This document shows, in pieces, positions 52,037-60,361 of a stretch of 64,000 nt of DNA. The position numbers were made by a program, and so were the translations under genes. This stretch comes from Streptomyces sp. MNU76 (lineage in GTDB: Bacteria > Actinomycetota > Actinomycetes > Streptomycetales > Streptomycetaceae). The stretch is taken from NCBI RefSeq assembly GCF_020982545.1, contig NZ_JAJKLK010000009.1:248001-312000 (forward strand), given 5' to 3'. Position 1 is the stretch's first letter; every line of letters starts with the position of its first letter. The notes beneath the pieces were generated by a model that searched no databases, was not told where the DNA came from, and saw only the letters and a list, made by a program, of their open reading frames with translations.

Positions 52037-52541
52037 GTTCAGCTCTCCCAGACCAGCCGGTTCCGCGTGGAGTGTGAAGTGCCCGACTTCAACCGGCCCA
52101 GTGACGGTACGCCTCGATCCACTCCGCGCCCTCGGGCGCCGGACCGGACAACGGCAGCTCCAGGATTCCGATCGACTGCCGCACGCCGCCGCGAGAGCAC
52201 AGAGCGACGATCCGTCCGTCCGGCATGAGGTCAATGCCGTCCACGGTTACCTCGACGCCGAGAACCGCGGTGGTGAAGGGCAGGCCAAGGTGCTCCTCAA
52301 GCATGGTGAACAGACCCGTCAGCTGCTCATCCTCGTTGTAGGCGTCTACAGTCGCCTCTTCGATCATGGCCTCAAGCTCGACCGTGTCCAACCCGCCCAT
52401 GGGGCAACACTAGCGACCCTCAGGGTGACACCGGGCGGCCATGACACTGCTGGTATCCCACCTCCGGGACGACGAGAACGGATCGGTGGCCCGCGACACC
52501 GGCCGACACCGCCCCTCTCGCGGCATCCATGACGGTCTGGG
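51290..52541. repeat. 1.25-kb direct repeat, copy 2
   Basis: Identical partner of 47470-48721. At its left edge the 401-aa gene continues to its natural end, so this copy is the complete one. At its right edge both copies diverge after GACGGTCTGGG, although about 75 nt further on the element ends are again similar. Confidence 0.92.
52089..52400 (-). CDS. CcbP-like calcium-binding protein, copy 2
   Basis: Identical to the copy at 48269-48580: 103 aa, acidic, with EATVDAYNEDEQL and GAEWIEAYRHW motifs. It lies 52 nt upstream of the 401-aa gene on the same strand. It is the first gene at the right end of element B. Confidence 0.75.
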   Translation of the reverse strand: MGGLDTVELEAMIEEATVDAYNEDEQLTGLFTMLEEHLGLPFTTAVLGVEVTVDGIDLMPDGRIVALCSRGGVRQSIGILELPLSGPAPEGAEWIEAYRHWAG

Positions 52542-52640
52542 CCCAACCCTTCAGCCACCGATTTGGAGGAGACAGGACCACCACCTCAAGTCCCAGGTGA
52601 ACCACCCAGACCAGGAAGCCGGAAGGCACAAGTTCACGTC

Positions 52641-53318
52641 GCCGAACTTCCGGCACCCGGTCACCCTCGCCAAGGAACTCGTCTCCCTCGACGACCTCTC
52701 CGGCGGCCGGATCACCCTGGGCGTCGGCGCGGGCGGAACCGGCTTCGACGCCACCGCGCTCGGCCAGGAACCGTGGACGCCGCGAGAGCGCGCCGACCGC
52801 CTCGCCGAGTTCGTCCCCTGCTCGACCGCCTGCTCACCGAGGACTCGGTCTCGTACGAGGCCGACTACTACTCCGCGCACGAGGCCCGCAACATCCCCGG
52901 CTGCGTCCAGCGGCCCCGGCTGCCCTTCGCGGTGGCCGCCACCGGGCCGCGCGGAAATGCGACTGGCCGCCCGGTACGGGCAGGCCTGGGTGACCACCGG
53001 CGACCCGAAGCTGTTCGAGACGGGCACGCCCGGACAGTCGGTTCAGGCCATTCGCGGGCAGGTCGAGAAGCTGGCCGACACGGCCGCCGCGGTCGGCCGC
53101 ACGCGTGACGCCTCGACAAGATCCTCCTCACCGGGTTCACCCCGGACCGAGGCCGCCCCCTGGAGTCGCTCGACGCCTTCGTGGACTTCGCGGGCCGCCA
53201 CGCCGAGCTGGGCTTCACCGACCTCGTGCTCCACTGGCCGATCCCGGACTCGGACTTCGCCGCCGACGAGAAGGTCTTCGCGCGGATCGCCATGGAGGCC
53301 CCGGCCCAGCTGGCGTGA
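52641..53318 (+). pseudogene. 3' piece of disrupted LLM-class oxidoreductase gene
   Basis: The sequence resumes exactly at PNFRHPVTLAKELVSLDDLS, then LGVGAGGTGFDATALGQEP. Frameshifts occur at about 52817 (LLDRLLTEDSVSYEADYYSA follows in another frame), about 52953 (MRLAARYGQAWVTTGDPKLF) and about 53100 (ILLTGFTPDRGRPLES onward), ending PAQLA-stop at 53318. With the 5' piece at 45858 it makes one ancestral gene. The decay shows that it has not been under selection since the split. Confidence 0.85.
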
Positions 53319-53481
53319 CCGCTCTCCCGGAGCCGTCGCGTACGCGCCGCGTACCGCGGCTCGTACGCCCGCGAGAACGGCGTCGGTAACAGGTCGGGCA
53401 GCGGGACGGCCAGGGCCCTTGATCACTCACTTGTGCGGGTGCCCGCACGGCCGTGCGCGCATATGCGCGACAATGGGGTCC

Positions 53482-54351
53482 GTGACCTCAGCGACGAGAC
53501 AGCCCGAGACCCCGGCCCCGACCGTCCCGCTCCGGCTGATAGCCACGGACCTCGACGGCACCCTGCTCCGCGACGACAAGTCGGTCTCCCCCCGCACCGT
53601 CGCCGCCCTTGCGGCCGCCGAGGAGGCGGGCGTCGAGGTCTTCTTCGTCACCGGACGCCCGGCCCGCTGGATGGACGTCGTCAGCGAGCACGTCCACGGC
53701 CACGGCCTGGCGATCTGCGGAAACGGCGCCGCCGTGGTCGACCTGCACGGCGGCCCCGGCACCCACAGCTTCGTCAAGGTCCGCGACCTGGCGCGCGAGA
53801 ACGCGCTCGACGCCGTACGGCTGCTGCGCGAGGCCGCGCCGGGCACGGTGTACGCGGTCGAGCAGACGTACGGCTTCAACCAGGAGCCCGACTACCCGAA
53901 GCTCCACATGGAGATCCCCGACACCCTGGCGCCCGCCGAGAAACTGCTGGCCCCGGGTGGTGTGGCCGATCATGAGCCGGTGCTGAAGATCCTCGCCTAC
54001 CACCCGTCGATCGACCCCGACCACTTCCTCGCCACCGCGCGCATCGCCGTCGGAGACCGCGCCACCATCACCCGCTCCAGCCCCAGTGCCCTGCTGGAGA
54101 TCAGCGGTCCGGGCGTCTCCAAGGCCAGCACCCTCGCACTGTGCTGCGCCGAGCGCGGTATCTCCCACGAGGAGGTCGTCGCCTTCGGGGACATGCCGAA
54201 CGACGTCGAGATGCTCACCTGGGCCGGCCAGTCGTACGCCATGGGCAACGCGCACCCGGACGTCCTCGCGGCGGCCTCCGGCCGGACCGTGGCCAACAAC
54301 GAGGACGGGGTGGCCGTCGTGATCGAGCGACTGCTGGCGGAGCGTCTTTAG
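53482..54351 (+). CDS. Cof-type HAD phosphatase
   Basis: The 289-aa product is a HAD hydrolase with C2 cap: motif I LIATDLDGTLLRDDKSVS near 20, motif II FFVTGRPARW near 60, motif III Lys in GVSKASTLAL near 212 and motif IV FGDMPNDVEML near 236. It is similar in build to the HAD gene after serS. GACAAT (53469-53474) lies 7 nt before the GTG at 53482, so a leaderless mRNA is likely; an in-frame ATG at 53473 overlaps this -10 box. Confidence 0.9.
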   Translation: MTSATRQPETPAPTVPLRLIATDLDGTLLRDDKSVSPRTVAALAAAEEAGVEVFFVTGRPARWMDVVSEHVHGHGLAICGNGAAVVDLHGGPGTHSFVKVRDLARENALDAVRLLREAAPGTVYAVEQTYGFNQEPDYPKLHMEIPDTLAPAEKLLAPGGVADHEPVLKILAYHPSIDPDHFLATARIAVGDRATITRSSPSALLEISGPGVSKASTLALCCAERGISHEEVVAFGDMPNDVEMLTWAGQSYAMGNAHPDVLAAASGRTVANNEDGVAVVIERLLAERL

Positions 54352-54374
54352 CCCGGACCCGGCGCAGCGCCCGC

Positions 54375-55448
54375 CTACAACGTCACCCCGCGCTTCCGCA
54401 GCCACGGCACGGGGTCCACCCCCGAGCCCAGCTCCGGGGTGACCCGTACCTCGAAGTGCAGGTGGGGTCCCGTGGAGTTGCCGGTGGTGCCCGACTGGCC
54501 GATCCACTGGCCCGGGCCCACACGGTCCCCCTGATCGACGGTGACGGCGGCGAGGTGTGCGTACTGCGTGAAGTAGCCGCCCGCGTGCTCGACGACGATC
54601 TCGATGCCGAAGGCACCCCCGCACGACACCTTCACCACGCGGCCCGCACCGACCGCCCGTACCGGCGTGCCGATCGGTACCGCGAAATCCTGCCCGGTGT
54701 GCCGACTGGCCCAGCGCTCACCACCGCTGCCGTAGCCCGCGGAGAGTTCGTACGTGGCCACCGGAGCCACCCACCTGCTCGACCGCTTGCCGTCCGGTTG
54801 CTCCAGGCGGACGGCTCCCCGGCAGGCACCGGCCGCGACCGCCTCGTCGGCCTGGCCCTGAAGCGTCCACTGCGCCTCTTCGAGCTTCTGCTCGATCGCC
54901 TTCTTGATCCCGGAGAGCCCGGTCCTCCACTCCTCCAGCGCTCGCCACGCATTGGTCGCCTCGGCCTCGTCCGCGGCCAGCCGCGTCTCCGCGCGACGGC
55001 TCCTGGCCACAGCGTTGTTGACGGCCAGATCGGCCTGCCAGACCGCCCGCTGACCTCGCATCAGCTCTTCGGTGTCCTTCGCGAACAACATCTGCGCGGT
55101 GTACGGCACCCCGCCGCCCTCGCGGTACTGGGCGCGCGCGATCCGGCCGAGATCGGCGTTGAGCACGGCGATCTGCTTCCGCTCCCGGGTGAGCAGCTTC
55201 TCCAGTCGCTCCGTCCGCGCCTTCTGTGCCTCCGCCGCCTGCCGACCCGCCTCGTACCGCTGGGTGGCCACCGCCGCTTCCTCGAACAGCCTCGCCACCC
55301 GGGCGCTGGTGCCCTCCTCCACGGACGCTCCCGAGGCCCCGCCGACCTCGCCGCGATCGCTGTCGGCCGCCGTCGGCCGTGCCGCGACGGTGGCCGAGGC
55401 GCACAGCACCACGGCGACGAACAGCGAGTGTCGGCGAGAGAAGCGCAT
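54375..55448 (-). CDS. M23 metallopeptidase with coiled coil, cell wall
   Basis: The 357-aa secreted protein has a signal peptide (MRFSRRHSLFVAVVLCASAT), two coiled-coil stretches (about 55-105 and 140-195; RLEKLLTRERKQIAVLNADL) and a C-terminal peptidase M23/LytM domain with zinc ligands in RHTGQDFAVP near 245 (H-x3-D) and PHLHFEVRV near 335 (HxH). It resembles EnvC/NlpD-type hydrolases or their activators. The ATG at 55448 is set by the signal peptide; the RBS is weak. Confidence 0.9.
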   Translation of the reverse strand: MRFSRRHSLFVAVVLCASATVAARPTAADSDRGEVGGASGASVEEGTSARVARLFEEAAVATQRYEAGRQAAEAQKARTERLEKLLTRERKQIAVLNADLGRIARAQYREGGGVPYTAQMLFAKDTEELMRGQRAVWQADLAVNNAVARSRRAETRLAADEAEATNAWRALEEWRTGLSGIKKAIEQKLEEAQWTLQGQADEAVAAGACRGAVRLEQPDGKRSSRWVAPVATYELSAGYGSGGERWASRHTGQDFAVPIGTPVRAVGAGRVVKVSCGGAFGIEIVVEHAGGYFTQYAHLAAVTVDQGDRVGPGQWIGQSGTTGNSTGPHLHFEVRVTPELGSGVDPVPWLRKRGVTL

Positions 55449-55724
55449 AGCAGCGATCGTGGACCTGCCCCGCGCCGCAGTCCTGTTCGAGTCGTACGGC
55501 CGGGGGACACTCTGCCCCGTACGGGCCAAGCGAATGAGCCGAACAGGGGCCGGACAGCGGGGCGTTCGGCGCGGCCCCTTGCAACCGGGGCAGTCCCGTG
55601 CGGAACGCGGGCCTGATCAGCAGGTCATCAGGACCCGGCGGGGCGGCGGCACGACCGGCGACACCGGCCCTGTGGCCAAGGATCGGCCGGCAGGGACCGG
55701 CGGCCAGGGGCACCCGCGAGGCGC

Positions 55725-58700
55725 TCAGACCGCGGCCAGCAGCTCCCCCGCCGCCTCCCGTTCCACCATCTCCCGCAAGGGGCCTTCCGCCAGGGCCAGT
55801 TCCGCGTAGGTCCCGCGCTGCGCGACGCGCCCCTCCGTCAGTACGACGACTTCGTCCACCGCGTCGAGGCCGGCCAGCCGATGGGTGATCAGCAGGGTCG
55901 TACGGCCCTCGGTCGCGGCCAGCAGATCCGCGGTGAGCGCGTCGGCCGTCGGCAGGTCCAGGTGCTCCGCCGGCTCGTCGAGAACGAGGACCGGGAAATC
56001 GGCCAGCAGCGCGCGGGCGAGCGCGAGTCGCTGACGCTGGCCGCCCGACAGCCGCGCCCCGTGCTCGCCGATCAAGGTGTCGAGCCCGTCCGGCAGTTCG
56101 TCCGCCCAGTCGAGCAGCCGTGCCCGCGCGAGCGCGTCCCGCAACTCCGCCTCACCGGCGTCCTTCCGGGCGAGCAGCAGGTTCTCCCGCACCGAACTGT
56201 CGAAGAGGTGCGCGTCCTGGGCGCACAGCCCCACGAGCCGCCGCACGGCGTCCCCGTCGAGCGTGCTCGCGTCCACGCCGCCCAGCGTGTAGGCCCCCTC
56301 GCGCGCGTCCAGGAACCGCAACAGCACCTGCGCGAGCGTCGTCTTGCCCGCCCCCGAGACGCCGACCACGGCGATCCTGCGGCCCTCCTCGAGGGTGAGG
56401 TCCAGCGCGGTGAGCGCGTTCCGGTCCTGCCCGGCGTACCGCGCGCCGAGCCCTTCGAGCCGCAGCGGGAACGGCGACACCGGCGCCTCGGCCGACTCCT
56501 CCGGTTCGCGGACGGGTTCGGGGGTGTCCAGCACCTCGTACACGCGCTCCGCGCTCCTGCGCACCCGCTGGCGGAACTGGACGGCCAGCGGCATTCCCAG
56601 CACCGCCTCGAACGCGGCCAGCGGGGTGAGCACGACGACGGCCATGGCCACACCGCTCAGCCGTCCGTCGACGACCGCCTGGGCGCCGAAGAGCGCGGTG
56701 GCGGCGACGGTGAGTCCGGAGACGAGCGCGGTGAGCCCGTCGCCGAGCGCGGTGGCCGTGGCGGCCCGGGAGGCGATCCTGGTGAGCGCCCGGTCGGCCC
56801 GGCGTGCCTCCGCCGTACGCGCGGGCAGGGCGCCCGCGACCGCCAACTCGGCGGTGCCGGTGAGCAGATCGGCCACGCGCGTGGCCAGTACACCGCGGGC
56901 CGGCGCCAGCCGGTACTCCGCCCGCCGCGCCACAGCCCCGGTCACGAGGGGGACCCCGGCACCGGCCGCGAGCAGACCGACGGCCAGCGCGGCTCCCGCC
57001 TCGGGCAGCAGCCAGGCAGTGAACCCGACGGAGGCGGCGGAGACCGTGACCGCCGCCCCGGCGGGCAGCAGCCAGCGCACCCAGTAGTCCTGCAGCGCGT
57101 CGACGTCGGCGACCAGCCGTGAGAGCAGGTCGCCCCGGCGGATCGTGCGCAGTCCTGCGGGTGACAGTCGTTCGAGCCGCCGGTAGACGGCCACCCGTGT
57201 GTCAGCCAGCATCCGCAGCACGGCGTCATGCGACACCAGCCGCTCGGTGTACCGGAACACGGCTCGCCCGATCCCGAACGCCCTCGTCGCCGTCACCGCG
57301 ACCATCAGATACAGCACCGGGGGTTGCTGCGAGGCCCGCGAGATCAGCCATCCGGAGGTCGCCATCAGCCCGACCGCGCTGCCCAGCGCGAGGCTGCCGA
57401 GCAGCAGCGCGAGGGTGAGCCGGCCCCGTCGCGGTCCGGCCATCCGACGGACCCGGCTCAGCACGCCTCCGCGCCACTCCAGCGGCAGGTCTTCCCCGGG
57501 CGTCGGCTCCGGTGCCTCCTGATGTTCCGACCGAGGGGAGGCGGCGAGCACCCGGTCCCGCTCGGCGGCCGGTGCCGCCCCGCGCCCGGTGGCTTCCTCC
57601 AGCCGCACCACCCGGTCCGCCACCCCCAGCAGGGCTGGACGGTGAACCACCAACAGCACGGTCCGGCCCACGGCCAGCCGCCGTACCGCCTCCACGATCT
57701 CCGCCTCGGTCTCCCCGTCCAACGAGGCCGTCGGCTCGTCGAGAAGCAGCACGGGGCGGTCGGCGAGGAACGCCCGGGCGAGAGCGAGGCGTTGTCGCTG
57801 TCCGGCGGAGAGTCCGACGCCGTCCTCACCGAGGACCGTGTCGGCCCCGGCGGGCAGGGCGTCCACGAAATCGAGCGCTCCCGCGTCGGCGAGCGCCCGC
57901 CTTATCGCCGCCTCGTCCGCGTCCGCACGGGCCAGCCGTACGTTCTCCGCGATCGACCCGGCGTACAGATGCGGCCGCTGCGGCACCCAGGCCACCTGCG
58001 ATCTCCACGCGTCCAGGTCGAGCGAGGCGAGGTCGGCTCCCCCGACCCTCACCCCGCCGGAGGTGGCTGCCGTGAACCCCAACAGGACGCTCAGCAGGGT
58101 CGACTTGCCCACGCCACTCGGTCCGACGAGGGCCACCGTCTCACCGGGGGCCACGGTGAACGAGACGTCGGAGACGGCGTCGTACGACCGGCCGGGGTAG
58201 CGGACGGTCACTCCGTCGAAGCGGAGTTCACTCACGGGCGGCACTGTCCCGGTCCCGGACGCCGGCACCGGGGTCTCCAGGATCTCGAAGATCTCCTCGG
58301 CGGCCGCGAGCCCCTCGGAGGCCGCATGGAACTGGGCGCCCACCTGCCGGACGGGCAGATACGCCTCGGGAGCCAGGACGAGGATGACCAGACCGATGTA
58401 CAGGTCCATCTCGCCGTGCACGAGCCGCATGCCGATGGTGACCGCGACCAGGGCCACCGAGATCGTCGCGAGCAGTTCCAGCGCGAAGGACGACAGGAAG
58501 GCGATCCGCAGCGTCCGCATGGTGGCCTGACGGTACTCACCGGTGATCCGCTTGATCGACTCGGCCTGGGCCTTGGCCCGGCCGAACACCTTCAGCGTCG
58601 GCAGCCCGGCCACGACATCCAGGAAGTGCCCTGACAGCTGTGACAGCAGCCGCCACTGACGGTCCATCTGCGAGCGGGTGGCCCAGCCGATGAGCACCAT

Positions 58701-59222
58701 GAAGACGGGGATCAGCGGCAAGGTCCCGACGATGATCGCCGCCGACACCCAGTCCTCGGTGACGATCCGCGCGAGGACCGCGACGGGCACGACGACCGCG
58801 AGGCCCAACTGCGGCAGATAGCGCGAGAAGTAGTCGTCAAGCGCGTCGACCCCACGGGTGGCGAGGGCGACCAGCGAGCCGGTGCGCTGTCCGCTCAGCC
58901 AGCCGGGCCCCAGTGCGGTCGCCCGTTGCAGCAGCCGCCCCCGCAGCTCCGACTTCACCGCCGCACTCGCACGGTGAGCGGCCAGTTCGGTCAGCCAGGA
59001 GACCAGGGCCCGGCCGAGCGCGACCGCGACCAGGAGCAGCAGGGGAGTGCGGAGTGCGGAGACCGGCATCCCGTGCTGGAAGGCCCCGACCACCACCTCG
59101 GCGACGAGCATGGCCTGCGCGATGACGAGCGCGGCTCCCGCAACACCCAGTCCGACGACGACCACCAGGAAGAAGCGAGTGGCATGCGCGTACCGCAGCA
59201 GTCGTGGGTCGATCGGTTTCAC
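55725..59222 (-). CDS. cydDC: CydDC: fused heterodimeric ABC transporter for cytochrome bd assembly
   Basis: The 1165-aa product fuses CydD and CydC, each with six membrane helices and an ATPase. The first ATPase has GPSGVGKST near 370 and LSAGQRQRLALARAF near 475; the second has GVSGAGKTT near 957 and LSGGQRQRLALARAL near 1062. It exports thiols needed for cytochrome bd maturation. The GTG at 59222 is chosen over the ATG at 59249 because AGAGGG lies 8 nt upstream of it. A parS site overlaps this start. It follows cydB by about 110 nt. Confidence 0.94.
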   Translation of the reverse strand: MKPIDPRLLRYAHATRFFLVVVVGLGVAGAALVIAQAMLVAEVVVGAFQHGMPVSALRTPLLLLVAVALGRALVSWLTELAAHRASAAVKSELRGRLLQRATALGPGWLSGQRTGSLVALATRGVDALDDYFSRYLPQLGLAVVVPVAVLARIVTEDWVSAAIIVGTLPLIPVFMVLIGWATRSQMDRQWRLLSQLSGHFLDVVAGLPTLKVFGRAKAQAESIKRITGEYRQATMRTLRIAFLSSFALELLATISVALVAVTIGMRLVHGEMDLYIGLVILVLAPEAYLPVRQVGAQFHAASEGLAAAEEIFEILETPVPASGTGTVPPVSELRFDGVTVRYPGRSYDAVSDVSFTVAPGETVALVGPSGVGKSTLLSVLLGFTAATSGGVRVGGADLASLDLDAWRSQVAWVPQRPHLYAGSIAENVRLARADADEAAIRRALADAGALDFVDALPAGADTVLGEDGVGLSAGQRQRLALARAFLADRPVLLLDEPTASLDGETEAEIVEAVRRLAVGRTVLLVVHRPALLGVADRVVRLEEATGRGAAPAAERDRVLAASPRSEHQEAPEPTPGEDLPLEWRGGVLSRVRRMAGPRRGRLTLALLLGSLALGSAVGLMATSGWLISRASQQPPVLYLMVAVTATRAFGIGRAVFRYTERLVSHDAVLRMLADTRVAVYRRLERLSPAGLRTIRRGDLLSRLVADVDALQDYWVRWLLPAGAAVTVSAASVGFTAWLLPEAGAALAVGLLAAGAGVPLVTGAVARRAEYRLAPARGVLATRVADLLTGTAELAVAGALPARTAEARRADRALTRIASRAATATALGDGLTALVSGLTVAATALFGAQAVVDGRLSGVAMAVVVLTPLAAFEAVLGMPLAVQFRQRVRRSAERVYEVLDTPEPVREPEESAEAPVSPFPLRLEGLGARYAGQDRNALTALDLTLEEGRRIAVVGVSGAGKTTLAQVLLRFLDAREGAYTLGGVDASTLDGDAVRRLVGLCAQDAHLFDSSVRENLLLARKDAGEAELRDALARARLLDWADELPDGLDTLIGEHGARLSGGQRQRLALARALLADFPVLVLDEPAEHLDLPTADALTADLLAATEGRTTLLITHRLAGLDAVDEVVVLTEGRVAQRGTYAELALAEGPLREMVEREAAGELLAAV

Positions 59223-59229
59223 GTGAAAC
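59216..59229. promoter_or_regulatory. parS: parS site 1 of 3, over the cydDC start
   Basis: A perfect GTTTCACGTGAAAC that includes the proposed GTG start codon of cydDC and, in the longer frame, encodes FHVKP. ParB bound here could affect cydDC expression. Confidence 0.9.
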
Positions 59230-59249
59230 ACCCTCTTCTCAGCAGGCAT

Positions 59250-59263
59250 GTTTCACGTGAAAC
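59250..59263. promoter_or_regulatory. parS: parS site 2 of 3
   Basis: A perfect 14-bp parS, 34 nt from site 1, in the cydB-cydDC spacer, extended to an 18-bp palindrome (ATGTTTCACGTGAAACAT). Confidence 0.92.
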
Positions 59264-59288
59264 ATGCCTCTTCGGCCTGGAGGGGTGT

Positions 59289-59302
59289 GTTTCACGTGAA
59301 AC
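59289..59302. promoter_or_regulatory. parS: parS site 3 of 3
   Basis: A perfect 14-bp parS, 39 nt from site 2 and 28 nt from the cydB stop. Three sites in 87 nt make a strong ParB nucleation point. Confidence 0.92.
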
Positions 59303-59329
59303 ATCGCCCAACACACCCCTCACCGAGAC

Positions 59330-60334
59330 TCAGTGCACCGACTCGGCAATGTGCTGCGTACCGATCCGCTTGCGGAACACCCAGTAGGTCCACCCCTGAT
59401 AGAGCATGACCACCGGTGTGGCGATGGCCGCGCACCAGGTCATGATCTTCAGGGTGTAAGGGCTGGACGAGGCGTTGGTGACGGTGAGGCTCCAGTCCTC
59501 GTTCAGCGAGGAGGGCATGACGTTCGGGAAGAGCGTCAGGAAGAGCATCGCGACGGCGGCCACGATGGTGACCCCCGACAGGGCGAACGCCCAGCCCTCG
59601 CGCCCCGCCCGAACCGCCGCCAGCGCCACCACCAGTGCGGTCACGGCCACGACCGCAGCGACCAGTGAAGCGCCGTCGCCCTTCTCGATCTGAGTCCAGA
59701 GCATGAAGAGCAGCGCCACTCCGGCCGTCACGGCACCCACCCGCAGTGCCAGCGTGCGCGCCCGCTCACGGATGTCCCCGACGGTCTTGAGGCCGACGAA
59801 CACCGTTCCGTGGAAGGTGAACAGGGTCAGCGTGACCAGTCCGCCCAGCAGGGCGTACGGGTTGAGCAGATCGGTGAGGCCGCCCACGTACTCGAAGTCA
59901 CGGTCGATCTTCACCCCGCGCACGATGTTGGCGAAGGCCACACCCCACAGGAAGGCGGGGAGCAGCGAGGTCCAGAAGATCGCTGTCTCCCAGTTGCGCT
60001 GCCACTTCTCCTCCGGCCGCTTCACCCGGTACTCGAACGCCACACCGCGGACGATCAGGCAGACCAGGATGAGCAGCAGCGGCAGATAGAAGCCGGAGAA
60101 GAGGGTGGCGTACCACTCGGGGAAGGCGGCGAAGGTAGCGCCGCCCGCCGAGAGCAGCCAGACCTCGTTGCCGTCCCAGACGGGCCCGATGGTGTTGATG
60201 AGGACCCGCTTCTCCGGACGGTTCCGGGCCAGCAGTTTGGTGAGGACACCGACCCCGAAGTCGAAGCCCTCGAGGAAGAAGTAGCCGATCCACAGGACGG
60301 CGATGAGGACGAACCAGACGTCGTGAAGTTCCAT
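59330..60334 (-). CDS. cydB: Cytochrome bd ubiquinol/menaquinol oxidase subunit II
   Basis: The 334-aa protein has about nine membrane helices and typical CydB sequence: WIGYFFLEGFDFGVGVLTKL near 16-35, GPVWDGNEVWLLSAGGATFA near 50-69, and NVMPSSLNEDWSLTVTNASS near 271. It forms the bd oxidase with CydA. The ATG at 60334 is 28 nt after the cydA stop, in one operon. Confidence 0.96.
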   Translation of the reverse strand: MELHDVWFVLIAVLWIGYFFLEGFDFGVGVLTKLLARNRPEKRVLINTIGPVWDGNEVWLLSAGGATFAAFPEWYATLFSGFYLPLLLILVCLIVRGVAFEYRVKRPEEKWQRNWETAIFWTSLLPAFLWGVAFANIVRGVKIDRDFEYVGGLTDLLNPYALLGGLVTLTLFTFHGTVFVGLKTVGDIRERARTLALRVGAVTAGVALLFMLWTQIEKGDGASLVAAVVAVTALVVALAAVRAGREGWAFALSGVTIVAAVAMLFLTLFPNVMPSSLNEDWSLTVTNASSSPYTLKIMTWCAAIATPVVMLYQGWTYWVFRKRIGTQHIAESVH

Positions 60335-60361
60335 GACTGTGCTCCCTTGGCCCGGTGCGGC

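Larger units (their letters stand above)
48818..52640. mobile_element. Putative integrated element B (about 3.82 kb)
   Basis: It starts AGTCAAGGCTTTTTCAC directly after the end of element A and ends GGCACAAGTTCACGTC at 52640, where the LLM gene resumes with GCCGAACTTC. Cargo (minus strand): nucleotidyltransferase toxin, HTH antitoxin, the full 401-aa gene, and the CcbP-like gene. Same polarity and same ends as element A, hence a tandem array. No recombinase gene is visible. Confidence 0.55.

Noticed and set aside
45957..52640. A conventional IS or transposon with terminal inverted repeats.
   Set aside because: The ends AGYCAAGGC and CACGTC are not inverted repeats of each other, and no DDE, HUH or tyrosine/serine recombinase frame is visible.
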